Assembly: GCF_902501965.1 (NCBI RefSeq)
Contig: NZ_CABWID010000022.1
Span: 55,727 to 119,726, forward strand
Source of the DNA: Collinsella sp. AK_207A
GTDB taxonomy: Bacteria; Actinomycetota; Coriobacteriia; Coriobacteriales; Coriobacteriaceae
Direction of reading: 5' to 3'
Length of the DNA stretch: 64,000 nucleotides
Part shown: one piece after another, positions 26,427 through 34,154 of the stretch
How the letters are laid out: each line of letters starts with the position of its first letter
Numbering within the stretch: the first letter of the stretch is position 1
Position numbers and translations under genes: made by a program
Notes under the pieces: model-generated
What the model was told of the DNA's origin: nothing
Database searches by the model: none
What the model saw: the letters and a program-made list of their open reading frames with translations, nothing else

Positions 26427-26918
26427 ATGAAGAAGATTAGTATATCTATTTTACTTACTCTTATTTTGTTCTTACCTGTCGGTCCTGCATTCGCATTTAC
26501 AAAAACCAGTGCAGATCAAACACCATATCTGACATCTAACGCGGGTAATCAAGTTGATGAAGCCATCCTCCCGCTTCAAGACGAACAATTGCAACCGTGT
26601 ATTACTGTTACCGGCTCTGGAGGGATTTCCGTACTTGACCATATCGGTAATGGCCAGATTTATTGGGCAGTTCAGCCTGCATTTCCACACTTCTACACAT
26701 TCACGGGAACTCTCATTTGTACAAACAGACGTACTGGACATAGCACATATAAAACTATTGGATCACGGGGCAGCGGAAGAACTGGTGGCAATGTTCAGTT
26801 TAACGTTGCTGACGGAAATAGTTATAAGGTGACGTTGACTGGTACCGCAAATGGATTGGGTGCTTTCTTTTATACAGTTCCTAGCGGCGTAAGCGTCAGC
26901 TTTTCTATCCGGTTCTAA
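26427..26918 (+). CDS. secreted protein of unknown function
   Basis: A 163-residue protein with a clear signal peptide: MKK, a hydrophobic run ISILLTLILFLPVG, and a likely cleavage after AFA (residue ~23). The mature part is rich in Thr, Ser, Gly and aromatic residues with alternating beta-like patterns (CITVTGSGGISVLDHIGNG, YKVTLTGTANGLGAFFYTV) and has two cysteines. GGAGGG lies just before the ATG. Base composition is much more AT-rich than the flanking ribosomal genes. The family is not recognised; it could be a small secreted beta-sandwich or a bacteriocin-like product. Confidence 0.75.
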   Translation: MKKISISILLTLILFLPVGPAFAFTKTSADQTPYLTSNAGNQVDEAILPLQDEQLQPCITVTGSGGISVLDHIGNGQIYWAVQPAFPHFYTFTGTLICTNRRTGHSTYKTIGSRGSGRTGGNVQFNVADGNSYKVTLTGTANGLGAFFYTVPSGVSVSFSIRF

Positions 26919-26943
26919 GCATCAAGCAACAGGAGTTATCCTT

Positions 26944-27297
26944 ATGGATCTATTTGAAGGAACATGGTACTTGCAGGCGGTGGACGTTGAAGGCAACACT
27001 GTCGGAACGATGAGGCTAACGGAAACCGAGGCCACCACGCTCCGCGAGACTCTACTTCACATGCGGGGCACCTTTGACGATGTTGACTCTGCTGGCCTTC
27101 CTGACATTTTACTCGAGGTTCTCAAATCGTCCTTATCTTCAAGGATGTTAACTTCTGAGGGGCTTGGGCTCATCTGCGGAGTCGAGCCTGAGATACTTGA
27201 AGCTGCCGCTGCAGGCGAGAACATCAGCTTCGACCTCAATCAGGCCGAGATGCTAACTATTCTTTTGTTTAACATCTACCGCAACTCAGCTAAGTGA
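26944..27297 (+). CDS. small acidic protein of unknown function
   Basis: A 117-residue cytoplasmic protein (MDLFEGTWYLQAVDVEGNTV, then leucine-rich helices, ending MLTILLFNIYRNSAK). AGGAG precedes the ATG. It starts 25 bases after the secreted-protein gene and is probably in the same transcript, so it may be an immunity or partner protein; that is inferred from arrangement only. A shared terminator follows at 27341. Confidence 0.65.
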   Translation: MDLFEGTWYLQAVDVEGNTVGTMRLTETEATTLRETLLHMRGTFDDVDSAGLPDILLEVLKSSLSSRMLTSEGLGLICGVEPEILEAAAAGENISFDLNQAEMLTILLFNIYRNSAK

Positions 27298-27340
27298 TTC
27301 GCGAGATTGAAGTCTTCATAACAGAAGACAAAACACAACA

Positions 27341-27372
27341 AAGGGGTCGGAGCACTTAGCTCCGACCCCTTC
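27341..27372. terminator. bidirectional terminator between convergent genes
   Basis: aaggggtcggagc pairs with gctccgacccctt across a 6-base loop. A T-rich run (tcctctt) follows on the plus strand and TTTGTTGTG on the minus strand. It separates the 26944 gene from map. Confidence 0.85.
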
Positions 27373-27408
27373 CTCTTGTAGCCTTGATATGAGGAGTACG
27401 CCCGACTG

Positions 27409-28197
27409 TTACAGCTGGCCACCCTGCATGGAGCACCAAGGTCCGTTCACGTCGGTAGTCAGAATCACGGGGCCATCCTTGGTGATGGCGATGGTGTTCT
27501 CGTAATGGGCCGCAGGCAGATGGTCTTTGGTCGAAACAAGCCATCCGTCCGAACCGGTCTTCACACGCGGACTTCCCATAGTGATCATGGGCTCGATCGC
27601 GATAACCATCCCGACCTCGAGCTTGACGCCGCGACCGCTCTTGCCGTAGTTGGGAACGTTCGGCTCCTCATGCATCACGTGGCCCACACCGTGCCCCACA
27701 TATTCACGCAGCACGCCGTAGCCATGGCGCTCAGCCAGACTTTGAACCGCGTGGCCTATGTCCCCGATCCGATTGCCGGGAACGGCCTGGGCGATACCCG
27801 CCTCCAGACAATCGCGCGTCACTTCACAGAGCGCTTTGACCTCGGTAGAAGGGTTGCCGCAGTAGAAGGTCCAGGCATTGTCCCCTACCCAGCCGTTCAC
27901 GATGGCGCCGGTGTCAATGGAGACGATATCGCCGTCGCGCAGGATGACGTCGGGATTGGGGATGCCGTGGACCACGGCATCGTTCAGCGAGGCACAGATC
28001 GTCCCGGGAAATCCGCCATAACCCTTGAAAGCAGGAGTGCCGCCATGCATGCGGATGACGGACTCGGCGAGCTGATCGAGCTCGAAGGTCGAGACGCCGG
28101 GGCGCACCATGGACCCAACGCGACGGAGCGCCGTCTTAGACAGCGCTCCGGCAACCTTCATCTGCTCGATGTCTTGTGCAGACTTAAGGTGAATCAT
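27409..28197 (-). CDS. map: type I methionine aminopeptidase
   Basis: A 262-residue metalloprotease that removes initiator Met. Metal ligands are visible in NGWVGDNAWTF (Asp pair region: DTGAIVNGWVGDNA), GHGVGHVMHEEPNVPNYG and IEPMI. The start overlaps the adk stop by four bases (ATGA). A second, SEC-C-type map is at 41197-42081. Position between adk and infA is the usual one. Confidence 0.96.
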   Translation of the reverse strand: MIHLKSAQDIEQMKVAGALSKTALRRVGSMVRPGVSTFELDQLAESVIRMHGGTPAFKGYGGFPGTICASLNDAVVHGIPNPDVILRDGDIVSIDTGAIVNGWVGDNAWTFYCGNPSTEVKALCEVTRDCLEAGIAQAVPGNRIGDIGHAVQSLAERHGYGVLREYVGHGVGHVMHEEPNVPNYGKSGRGVKLEVGMVIAIEPMITMGSPRVKTGSDGWLVSTKDHLPAAHYENTIAITKDGPVILTTDVNGPWCSMQGGQL

Positions 28198-28820
28198 AGA
28201 TTGAGGGCCTTCTTTACATCCTCATACACCACATCGACGTCGCGATTGCCATCGACCGTCTTGAGAATCCCCTGACCGCGGTAGTACTCCACCAGCGGAC
28301 TCGTGGACTTCTCGTACACATCCAGGCGGTTCTTGATGGTCTCGGGCTTGTCGTCATCGCGCTGGTACATCTCGCCACCGCAGCTGGGGCACACGGTATC
28401 GCTCGCGGTACCGGTGTAGCCGCACTCGCGGCAGGTGCGACGGGAGGACAGGCGCTTGATGATCACCGGGTACGGCACGTCAACGAGCAGGGCGCAGTCA
28501 AGCTCGCGGCCGAGAGCGGAAAGCTCGGTGTCGAGCGTGACGGCCTGCACGGTATTGCGCGGGAACCCGTCGAGCATGAAGCCGTTCTGGGCGTCCTCCT
28601 GCGCCAGACGCTCCTTCACAAGGTCGATCACCAGCTGGTCAGGAACCAGCTCACCGGCATCCATGAACTTCTTAGCCTGGATGCCAAGCTCGGTACCGCC
28701 CTTGACGGCAGCACGGAGCAGATCGCCCGTGGAGATGTGAGCCACCCCGAAATCGCGGACCAGGCGCTGAGCCTGCGTGCCCTTACCGGCCCCGGGTGCT
28801 CCTAGCAATACGATGTTCAT
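28194..28820 (-). CDS. adk: adenylate kinase
   Basis: A 208-residue enzyme interconverting ATP, AMP and ADP. The P-loop is GAPGAGKGT (7-15), the AMP site ISTGDLLR, and the LID carries a zinc-finger-like CREC...CPSC set, typical of Gram-positive adenylate kinases. It lies between secY and map. Confidence 0.98.
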   Translation of the reverse strand: MNIVLLGAPGAGKGTQAQRLVRDFGVAHISTGDLLRAAVKGGTELGIQAKKFMDAGELVPDQLVIDLVKERLAQEDAQNGFMLDGFPRNTVQAVTLDTELSALGRELDCALLVDVPYPVIIKRLSSRRTCRECGYTGTASDTVCPSCGGEMYQRDDDKPETIKNRLDVYEKSTSPLVEYYRGQGILKTVDGNRDVDVVYEDVKKALNL

Positions 28821-28844
28821 GAGGTAGCTCCTCTCAGCCAGAAC

Positions 28845-30131
28845 TTACTTGAAGAAACCGTCGTAGTCGTACATCTTGAGCTGGCTCTCCACCTTGTCCA
28901 GCGTGTCCAGCACCACGCCCACCATGATGAGCACGGAGGTACCGCCGAAGGCCTGCACCAGCTGGTTGGACGTGAACGAGAACACAACCGACGGCACGAT
29001 GGCGATGAGCGCCAGGAAGATTGCCGAAGGCAGCGTGATCTTGGAAAGCGCGTTCTTGATATACGCGGCCGTGGCCTTGCCCGGACGAACGCCCGGGATG
29101 AAGCCGCCCTGCTTCTTGAGGTTGTCGGCCGTGTCATCCGGGTTGAACACCATGGAGGTGTAGAAGTACGCGAAGAACACGATCAACACCACGTTGAGGA
29201 TCCAGTTGAGCCAACCCGTGGAAAGCGCGCTGGCTACCGCCTGCACCCAACCGACGTTGGGGAAGAACACAGCCAGCTGCGCCGGGAAGTACAGCAGAGC
29301 GCTCGCGAAGATGATGGGGATAACGCCCGCGGTGTTCACCTTAATGGGCAGGTAGGTAGACTGACCGCCCATGATGCGACGACCCACCACGCGCTTAGCG
29401 TACTGCACCGGGATGCGGCGCTGGCCGCGCTCGAGGTACACGATGAGCGGGATGACGCAGAGGATCACCACGAAGATGACGACCGTGACCACGAGGTCCA
29501 CGGTGCCGCCCTCGGACGACCGCAGGATGGCCTGCGGCAGCCCCGCCATGATGTTGGCAAAGATGATGAGGCTCATGCCGTTGCCGATACCGCGCTGGGT
29601 GATGAGCTCACCCATCCACATGATGAGCATGGCGCCCGCGGTGAGCGTGCCCACGATCATGATGTCGAAGATCCACTCAGGAGCGGCGGCACCGTTGAAG
29701 CCGATACCGAAGCTCTTGAAGAGGAAGAGGTAGCCGATGGAGTTCAGAACCGCCAGGCCAAGCGTCAGGTAACGCGAGTACTGGGTGATCTTCTGCTGGC
29801 CAACTTCGCCCTCCCGCGACAGCTCGTGCAGACTCGGCACGACGCTTTGGAGCATCTGGAGGATAATCGAGCTGGTGATATAGGGCATGATGCCCAGCGA
29901 GAAGACAGACGCATACGAAAGAGCGCCGCCGGAGAAGAGGTTCAGAAGCGCCATGGCACCCCCGGCCACGGTGTTCCCGCTCGTCATCGACAGCTTGGTG
30001 ATGTCATCAACGGGAATACCGGGCACGGGGACGTGAGCGCCGAGTCGATACAGCGCAATCATGGCGATGGTGAAGAGAATCTTTCCGCGCAGTTCCTTGA
30101 TGCGGAATGTGTTCTTCAGACCATTTAGCAC
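28845..30131 (-). CDS. secY: preprotein translocase subunit SecY
   Basis: A 428-residue, ten-helix channel of the Sec translocon. Family motifs include LFSGGALSYASVFSLGIMPY, GQSTYLPIKVNTAGVIPIIF and RPGKATAAYI. The start is a GTG at 30131 that overlaps the rplO stop by seven bases, indicating coupled translation. Confidence 0.98.
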   Translation of the reverse strand: MLNGLKNTFRIKELRGKILFTIAMIALYRLGAHVPVPGIPVDDITKLSMTSGNTVAGGAMALLNLFSGGALSYASVFSLGIMPYITSSIILQMLQSVVPSLHELSREGEVGQQKITQYSRYLTLGLAVLNSIGYLFLFKSFGIGFNGAAAPEWIFDIMIVGTLTAGAMLIMWMGELITQRGIGNGMSLIIFANIMAGLPQAILRSSEGGTVDLVVTVVIFVVILCVIPLIVYLERGQRRIPVQYAKRVVGRRIMGGQSTYLPIKVNTAGVIPIIFASALLYFPAQLAVFFPNVGWVQAVASALSTGWLNWILNVVLIVFFAYFYTSMVFNPDDTADNLKKQGGFIPGVRPGKATAAYIKNALSKITLPSAIFLALIAIVPSVVFSFTSNQLVQAFGGTSVLIMVGVVLDTLDKVESQLKMYDYDGFFK

Positions 30132-30574
30132 GGGAGCTCGACCTTTCCACCGGCAGCCTCGATCTTGGCCTTGGCGGAAGCCGAGACCTTGTCGGCCTTG
30201 ACGGTGAACTTCTTGGTCAGCTCGCCGTCGCCGAGGATCTTAACGGGCTCGTCCTCGTACTTGGTAAGACGAGCGGCCTTGAGAGCGGCACCGTCGATGA
30301 CGGCGTCGTTCTCAAAACGAGCCTCGAGCGTGGACACGTTGATCGGCGTGTACTCGATGCGGCGCGGGCTCACAAAGCCGGGAAGCTTGGGGAGACGCAT
30401 CGCGAGCGGGGTCTGGCCACCCTCGAAGCCGGCACCCTTGGTGCCACCGGCGCGGGAACCCTGGCCGTTCAGGCCGCGACCCGAGTAGGTACCCTTGCCG
30501 GAACCGTTACCGCGGCCAACGCGCTTGCGGCGCTTGTTAGAGCCCGCGTTGGGCTTGAGATCGTGAAGCTGCAT
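30125..30574 (-). CDS. rplO: 50S ribosomal protein L15
   Basis: A 149-residue L15 (MQLHDLKPNAGSNKRRKRVG, a Gly/Arg-rich N-terminal arm, then ARFENDAVIDGAALKAARL). It is followed by secY with a seven-base overlap. Confidence 0.98.
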   Translation of the reverse strand: MQLHDLKPNAGSNKRRKRVGRGNGSGKGTYSGRGLNGQGSRAGGTKGAGFEGGQTPLAMRLPKLPGFVSPRRIEYTPINVSTLEARFENDAVIDGAALKAARLTKYEDEPVKILGDGELTKKFTVKADKVSASAKAKIEAAGGKVELPC

Positions 30575-30577
30575 GAG

Positions 30578-30760
30578 TTACTCCTCTACAATCTCGACAA
30601 GGTGCTTGACCTTGAAGATCATGCCGCGAACGCCCTCGTTGTCAGCGATCTCGCGGGTCTGGTTGATGCGATGCAGGCCCAGGGCGCGCACCGTGAGGCG
30701 CTGGTCCTCCTTGCAGCCGTTGATGCTGCGAACCTGCTTGATCTTGATGGTCTTTGCCAT
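30578..30760 (-). CDS. rpmD: 50S ribosomal protein L30
   Basis: A 60-residue L30 (MAKTIKIKQVRSINGCKEDQ, ALGLHRINQTREIADNEGVR). It lies six bases after rpsE and three before rplO. Confidence 0.97.
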   Translation of the reverse strand: MAKTIKIKQVRSINGCKEDQRLTVRALGLHRINQTREIADNEGVRGMIFKVKHLVEIVEE

Positions 30761-30766
30761 GATTCG

Positions 30767-31288
30767 CTACTCCTTACCGACGAACATCTCGGCAACGGTC
30801 ATACCGCGGCGCGCAGCGACGTCCTCGGGGCTGGAGAGCTCCTTGAGGCCCTCGGCAGCGGCCTTGATGATGTTCAGGCCGTTGTCGGAACCCAGGGACT
30901 TGGAGAGGACGTTCTTGATACCAGCGAGCTCGAAGAGGGGACGCACAGCGCCGCCGGCGATCACGCCGGTACCCTCGACAGCGGGCTTGATCAGGATGCG
31001 GGCAGCGCCAAACTCGCCCAGCACGTCGTGCGGGATGGTGCCCTCTTCGGTCACCGGCACGTGGAACATGTGCTTCTTGGCGTCGATAGCGGCCTTGGAG
31101 ATGGCCGTGGGGACCTCGGCGGACTTGCCGGCGCCCAGACCGACGTTGCCCTTGCCATCGCCCACGACGACGAACGCCTGGAGCGACATGCGGCGGCCGC
31201 CCTTGACGGTCTTGGCCACGCGGTTGATGAAGACGACGCGCTCCTCGAACTCGGAGGCCTCGCGCTGCTGACGTTGATTACGAGCCAT
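30767..31288 (-). CDS. rpsE: 30S ribosomal protein S5
   Basis: A 173-residue S5 with the double-stranded RNA-binding segment ([20 protein letters not shown]) and C-terminal domain ([20 protein letters not shown]). It helps decoding accuracy. Normal position after rplR. Confidence 0.98.
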   Translation of the reverse strand: MARNQRQQREASEFEERVVFINRVAKTVKGGRRMSLQAFVVVGDGKGNVGLGAGKSAEVPTAISKAAIDAKKHMFHVPVTEEGTIPHDVLGEFGAARILIKPAVEGTGVIAGGAVRPLFELAGIKNVLSKSLGSDNGLNIIKAAAEGLKELSSPEDVAARRGMTVAEMFVGKE

Positions 31289-31302
31289 TGTTCACTATCC
31301 TC

Positions 31303-31665
31303 CTAGAACTCGAGACCGGCGGCGCGGGCACCCTCGGCGAGCGCCTTGACGCGGCCGTGGTAGATACGACCACCGCGGTCGAACGTGACCTGCTTGATGC
31401 CAGCCTCGAGGGCGCGCTTGGCGACGAGCTCGCCAACCTTCTCGGCGGCCTCCTTGTTGCCACCGTTGATGCCCTTGAGCTCGGTGCCGAGCGTGGAGGC
31501 GGAAACCAGCGTGTTGTGCTTGGTGTCGTCCACGATCATGGCGTAGATGTTGGCGTTGGTGCGAACGACGCGGAGACGCGGACGCTCGGCAGTGCCGGAG
31601 ATCTTGCCGCGAATGCGACGCTGACGGCGCTTGAGACCCGCCTGCTTCGCCTTGTGCTTGTTCAT
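31303..31665 (-). CDS. rplR: 50S ribosomal protein L18
   Basis: A 120-residue L18 that binds 5S rRNA ([40 protein letters not shown]). Normal length and position. Confidence 0.98.
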   Translation of the reverse strand: MNKHKAKQAGLKRRQRRIRGKISGTAERPRLRVVRTNANIYAMIVDDTKHNTLVSASTLGTELKGINGGNKEAAEKVGELVAKRALEAGIKQVTFDRGGRIYHGRVKALAEGARAAGLEF

Positions 31666-31735
31666 GTGCTAACTCCTTTGATGAGTCCTGCCGACACCTA
31701 ACGGGGTGCCGGTCTTACGTGAGCGTGAAGCCTGA

Positions 31736-32272
31736 CTACTTGGCAGCCTTACCGAGCTTGCGGCGGATGTGCTCGCCAACGTAGTGGATGCCCTTGCCCT
31801 TGTACGGCTCGGGCGGGCGCTTCATGCGGATCTCGGCGGCAACCTGGCCGACCTGCTGCTTGTTGATGCCCTTGACGTTCACGTGCGTGTTGTCGGGGAC
31901 CTCGAAGGTGATGCCCTCGGGGGCGGCGTAGTGCACGGGGTGGCTGTAGCCGAGGGAGAACTCGAGGTCCTTGCCCTTCAGCTGGACACGGTAGCCAACG
32001 CCGGCGAGCTCGAGGCTCTTGGTGTAGCCCTCGGAGACGCCAACGACCATATTGTGGATGAGGGCGCGGTCGAGGCCGTGGCGGGCGCGGGTCTCACGCT
32101 CGTCGTCGGCACGGGAGACGATGACCTCGTTGTTCTCGATGGCCACGCTCAGCTTCTCGAAAATGCCCTGCTCGAGGGTGCCCTTGGGCCCCTTCACGAT
32201 GACCTTGTTGCCATCGACTGTCACTTCGACTCCGGCGGGAATCTGGACAGGCTTCTTACCGATACGAGACAC
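31736..32272 (-). CDS. rplF: 50S ribosomal protein L6
   Basis: A 178-residue L6 ([20 protein letters not shown], second domain with [20 protein letters not shown]). A 70-base gap separates it from rplR. Confidence 0.98.
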   Translation of the reverse strand: MSRIGKKPVQIPAGVEVTVDGNKVIVKGPKGTLEQGIFEKLSVAIENNEVIVSRADDERETRARHGLDRALIHNMVVGVSEGYTKSLELAGVGYRVQLKGKDLEFSLGYSHPVHYAAPEGITFEVPDNTHVNVKGINKQQVGQVAAEIRMKRPPEPYKGKGIHYVGEHIRRKLGKAAK

Positions 32273-32305
32273 GGTTGTATCCTTTCCTTCTACTCACCGA
32301 TTGCG

Positions 32306-32704
32306 TTACCACACGAAGGCGACGACCTCGCCGCCGATGCCCTTCTTGCGAGCATCGCGGTCGGCCATGACACCCTGGCTGGTGGACACGATGGCGGTGC
32401 CGAGGCCGCCGCGCACGCGGGGCAGGTCCTTGGCGCCGGCATACTTGCGCAGGCCCGGCTTGGAGATGCGCTTGATGCCGTTGATAACCTTGGCCTTCTT
32501 GGGGCCGTACTTGAGCGTGATGTGGAGGGTCTTGGCGGGAGCGGTATCCTCAACGGAATAGCTCTCGATGTAGCCCTCCTCGTAGATGACGCGAGCGATC
32601 TCGACGAGCTTCTTGCTGCTCGGCATAGAGACCTCGGCCTTGTTCGCAGAATTGCCGTTGCGAATGCGCGTGAGCATGTCTGCGATCGGGTCTGTGACGT
32701 TCAT
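32306..32704 (-). CDS. rpsH: 30S ribosomal protein S8
   Basis: A 132-residue S8 ([20 protein letters not shown], ending with the [20 protein letters not shown] motif). S8 binds 16S rRNA and represses the spc operon in E. coli. A 138-base gap with a hairpin separates it from rpsN. Confidence 0.98.
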   Translation of the reverse strand: MNVTDPIADMLTRIRNGNSANKAEVSMPSSKKLVEIARVIYEEGYIESYSVEDTAPAKTLHITLKYGPKKAKVINGIKRISKPGLRKYAGAKDLPRVRGGLGTAIVSTSQGVMADRDARKKGIGGEVVAFVW

Positions 32705-32730
32705 GCAGATTCTCCTTCGTCCTTGATGAA

Positions 32731-32779
32731 AGTGCCTGAGGTCCTCTCCTGCCCGTAGCGGGAAAGCCTCTTCCAGGCA
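32731..32779 (-). other. hairpin in the rpsN-rpsH gap
   Basis: gtgcctg and caggcac pair across about 35 bases, with an inner cccg-tag-cggg hairpin. It sits just ahead of rpsH inside the operon and has no T-run, so it may be a processing or regulatory structure, for example for S8. I could not match it to the known S8 site. Confidence 0.4.
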
Positions 32780-32842
32780 CGTACTTCCGTTGCGCGTGGA
32801 CGGTTCAGGTTTGGCCTTGCCGTCGCGCGCGCTGGTAGTGAC

Positions 32843-33028
32843 TTACCAGCTGGCCTTCTTGATGCCGGGAAGCTCGCCCTTCAGCGCCATCTCGCGGAAG
32901 CAGACACGGCACAGGCCGAACTTGCGGTAAACCGAATGCGGACGGCCGCAGCGCTGGCAGCGCGTGTACTTGCGGGTCGAGAACTTCGGCTCACGAGAGC
33001 ACTTGACGATCATCGATGTCTTAGCCAC
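32843..33028 (-). CDS. rpsN: 30S ribosomal protein S14, zinc type
   Basis: A 61-residue S14 of the short, zinc-binding kind with CQRCGRP and CRVC. The start is a GTG at 33028 with GGAGG six bases upstream. It lies between rplE and rpsH, as usual. Confidence 0.97.
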   Translation of the reverse strand: MAKTSMIVKCSREPKFSTRKYTRCQRCGRPHSVYRKFGLCRVCFREMALKGELPGIKKASW

Positions 33029-33056
33029 TTATTTCCTCCTCACCTATGTGTATATA

Positions 33057-33083
33057 CGCCCCGGGCGCTCTTTGCCCGGGGCG
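33057..33083 (-). other. GC-rich hairpin between rplE and rpsN
   Basis: cgccccgggc pairs perfectly with gcccggggcg around gctcttt. No T-run follows on the minus strand, so it is more likely an attenuating or RNA-processing hairpin within the operon than a full terminator. Confidence 0.6.
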
Positions 33084-33091
33084 ATGGGAAC

Positions 33092-33649
33092 CTATTTCTT
33101 GAACGGGAAGCCGAAGCAGTCGAGGAGGAACTTGGCCTCTTCGTCAGACTTGGCGGTGGTGACGATGGTGATGTCCATACCACGGGTGTGGTCGACGGAA
33201 TCGAACTCGATCTCCGGGAAGATGAGCTGCTCGGTGACGCCCATGGAGAAGTTGCCGCGGCCGTCGAAGCTCTTGGCGGAGATGCCGCGGAAGTCGCGGA
33301 TACGCGGGATGGCGATGGCGGTCAGGCGATCGAAGAACTCCCACATGCGGTCGCCGCGCAGGGTGACCTTGGCACCGATGGGCATACCGGCACGCAGGCG
33401 GAAGTTAGCGATGGACTTGCGGGCGCGGGTGACCATGGGCTGCTGGCCGGTGATGGCGCGCAGGTCGCGCACGGCACCGTCGATGGCCTTGGAATCGGTG
33501 GCAGCCTCGCCAACACCCATGTTGACGACGATCTTCTCGAACTTGGGGATCTCCATGACGTTCTTGTAACCGAACTTGTCCTGAAGCTCCTTCTTGACCT
33601 CGTCGTTGTACTTGGTCTTCAGACGCGGAACGTACTTCTCTTCAGCCAT
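33092..33649 (-). CDS. rplE: 50S ribosomal protein L5
   Basis: A 185-residue L5 ([54 protein letters not shown]), binding 5S rRNA. AAAGGAG before the ATG at 33649 fixes the start. It is the first gene of the cluster here: rplX and rplN, which normally lie directly upstream, are absent, and ~505 bases of apparently non-coding sequence follow. Confidence 0.98.
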   Translation of the reverse strand: MAEEKYVPRLKTKYNDEVKKELQDKFGYKNVMEIPKFEKIVVNMGVGEAATDSKAIDGAVRDLRAITGQQPMVTRARKSIANFRLRAGMPIGAKVTLRGDRMWEFFDRLTAIAIPRIRDFRGISAKSFDGRGNFSMGVTEQLIFPEIEFDSVDHTRGMDITIVTTAKSDEEAKFLLDCFGFPFKK

Positions 33650-33804
33650 GTTCACTCCTTTGGGGTTTTCAGCACGGGGCGTGGCTGCGGCGCGTGAGGC
33701 TATTGCTACCTGCGCTTTCGCTGTCCTCGTGCCCTCTGTCGCATACATGCGCGGCCATGGCGGACCGGCATGACGATGAACCGACAGAAGCCGGGCAATA
33801 CGTA

Positions 33805-33813
33805 TGGTATGAT
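33805..33813 (+). promoter_or_regulatory. extended -10 element
   Basis: TGgTATGAT reads as an extended -10 promoter on the plus strand. The same site read in reverse (TATCAT) could serve rplE. No gene follows on the plus strand, but the downstream sequence is hairpin-rich. Confidence 0.35.
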
Positions 33814-33859
33814 ACGCGGTCGCGCAGGCGTTTGCCAGAAGAAGTTACGCTTGGTGGGA

Positions 33860-33990
33860 ACTCCATATTTTCGCAGGGGCGAACGCGGAATGTCGCTCAC
33901 ACGACCACGTCGGCCTGTTGGAGCAGGCGCATTCCGCGCACGGTGATGGGATCTGGCACGCCGCATCCCGCGCCACGATTTGGATCATCT
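33860..33990 (+). ncRNA. possible structured RNA
   Basis: Downstream of the extended -10 lie nested stems: cgcggaatg (33887-33895) pairs with cattccgcg, enclosing gcctg-ttggag-caggc. A gggat-12 bases-atccc hairpin follows. It does not carry the signatures of SRP RNA, tmRNA, RNase P RNA or common riboswitches. Very tentative. Confidence 0.2.
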
Positions 33991-34154
33991 AGCCGCCCCT
34001 TCGGTGTCGCCGCGTTCGTCTCAACCGCCCCATTCTTCTACCCGGAAGGGCTCTCGGTTCGATGAAGGCGGCGCGAAGAGATGGCGTGGCAGGCTCAGCC
34101 GTGAGCCGGCAGCTGACCGCAGGCCCCGACGGCAGACGTGGCGTTTAATCCTCG

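Larger units (their letters stand above)
33650..34154. other. non-coding gap upstream of rplE
   Basis: I find no ribosomal gene and no convincing coding frame in these ~505 bases. A frame at 33694-34065 has unstructured composition and no family likeness. On the minus strand a possible rplE promoter is TGGCAA, 17 bases, TATCAT (about 33809-33837), which would leave a leader of ~150 bases. The gap is GC-rich with several hairpins and ends at the serpin stop. Confidence 0.5.

Noticed and set aside
33650..33748. N-terminal extension of rplE
   Set aside because: The extra residues are not L5-like and AAAGGAG points to the ATG at 33649.
33694..34065. 123-codon plus-strand frame upstream of rplE
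   Set aside because: Composition is unstructured, no ribosome site, and no family likeness.
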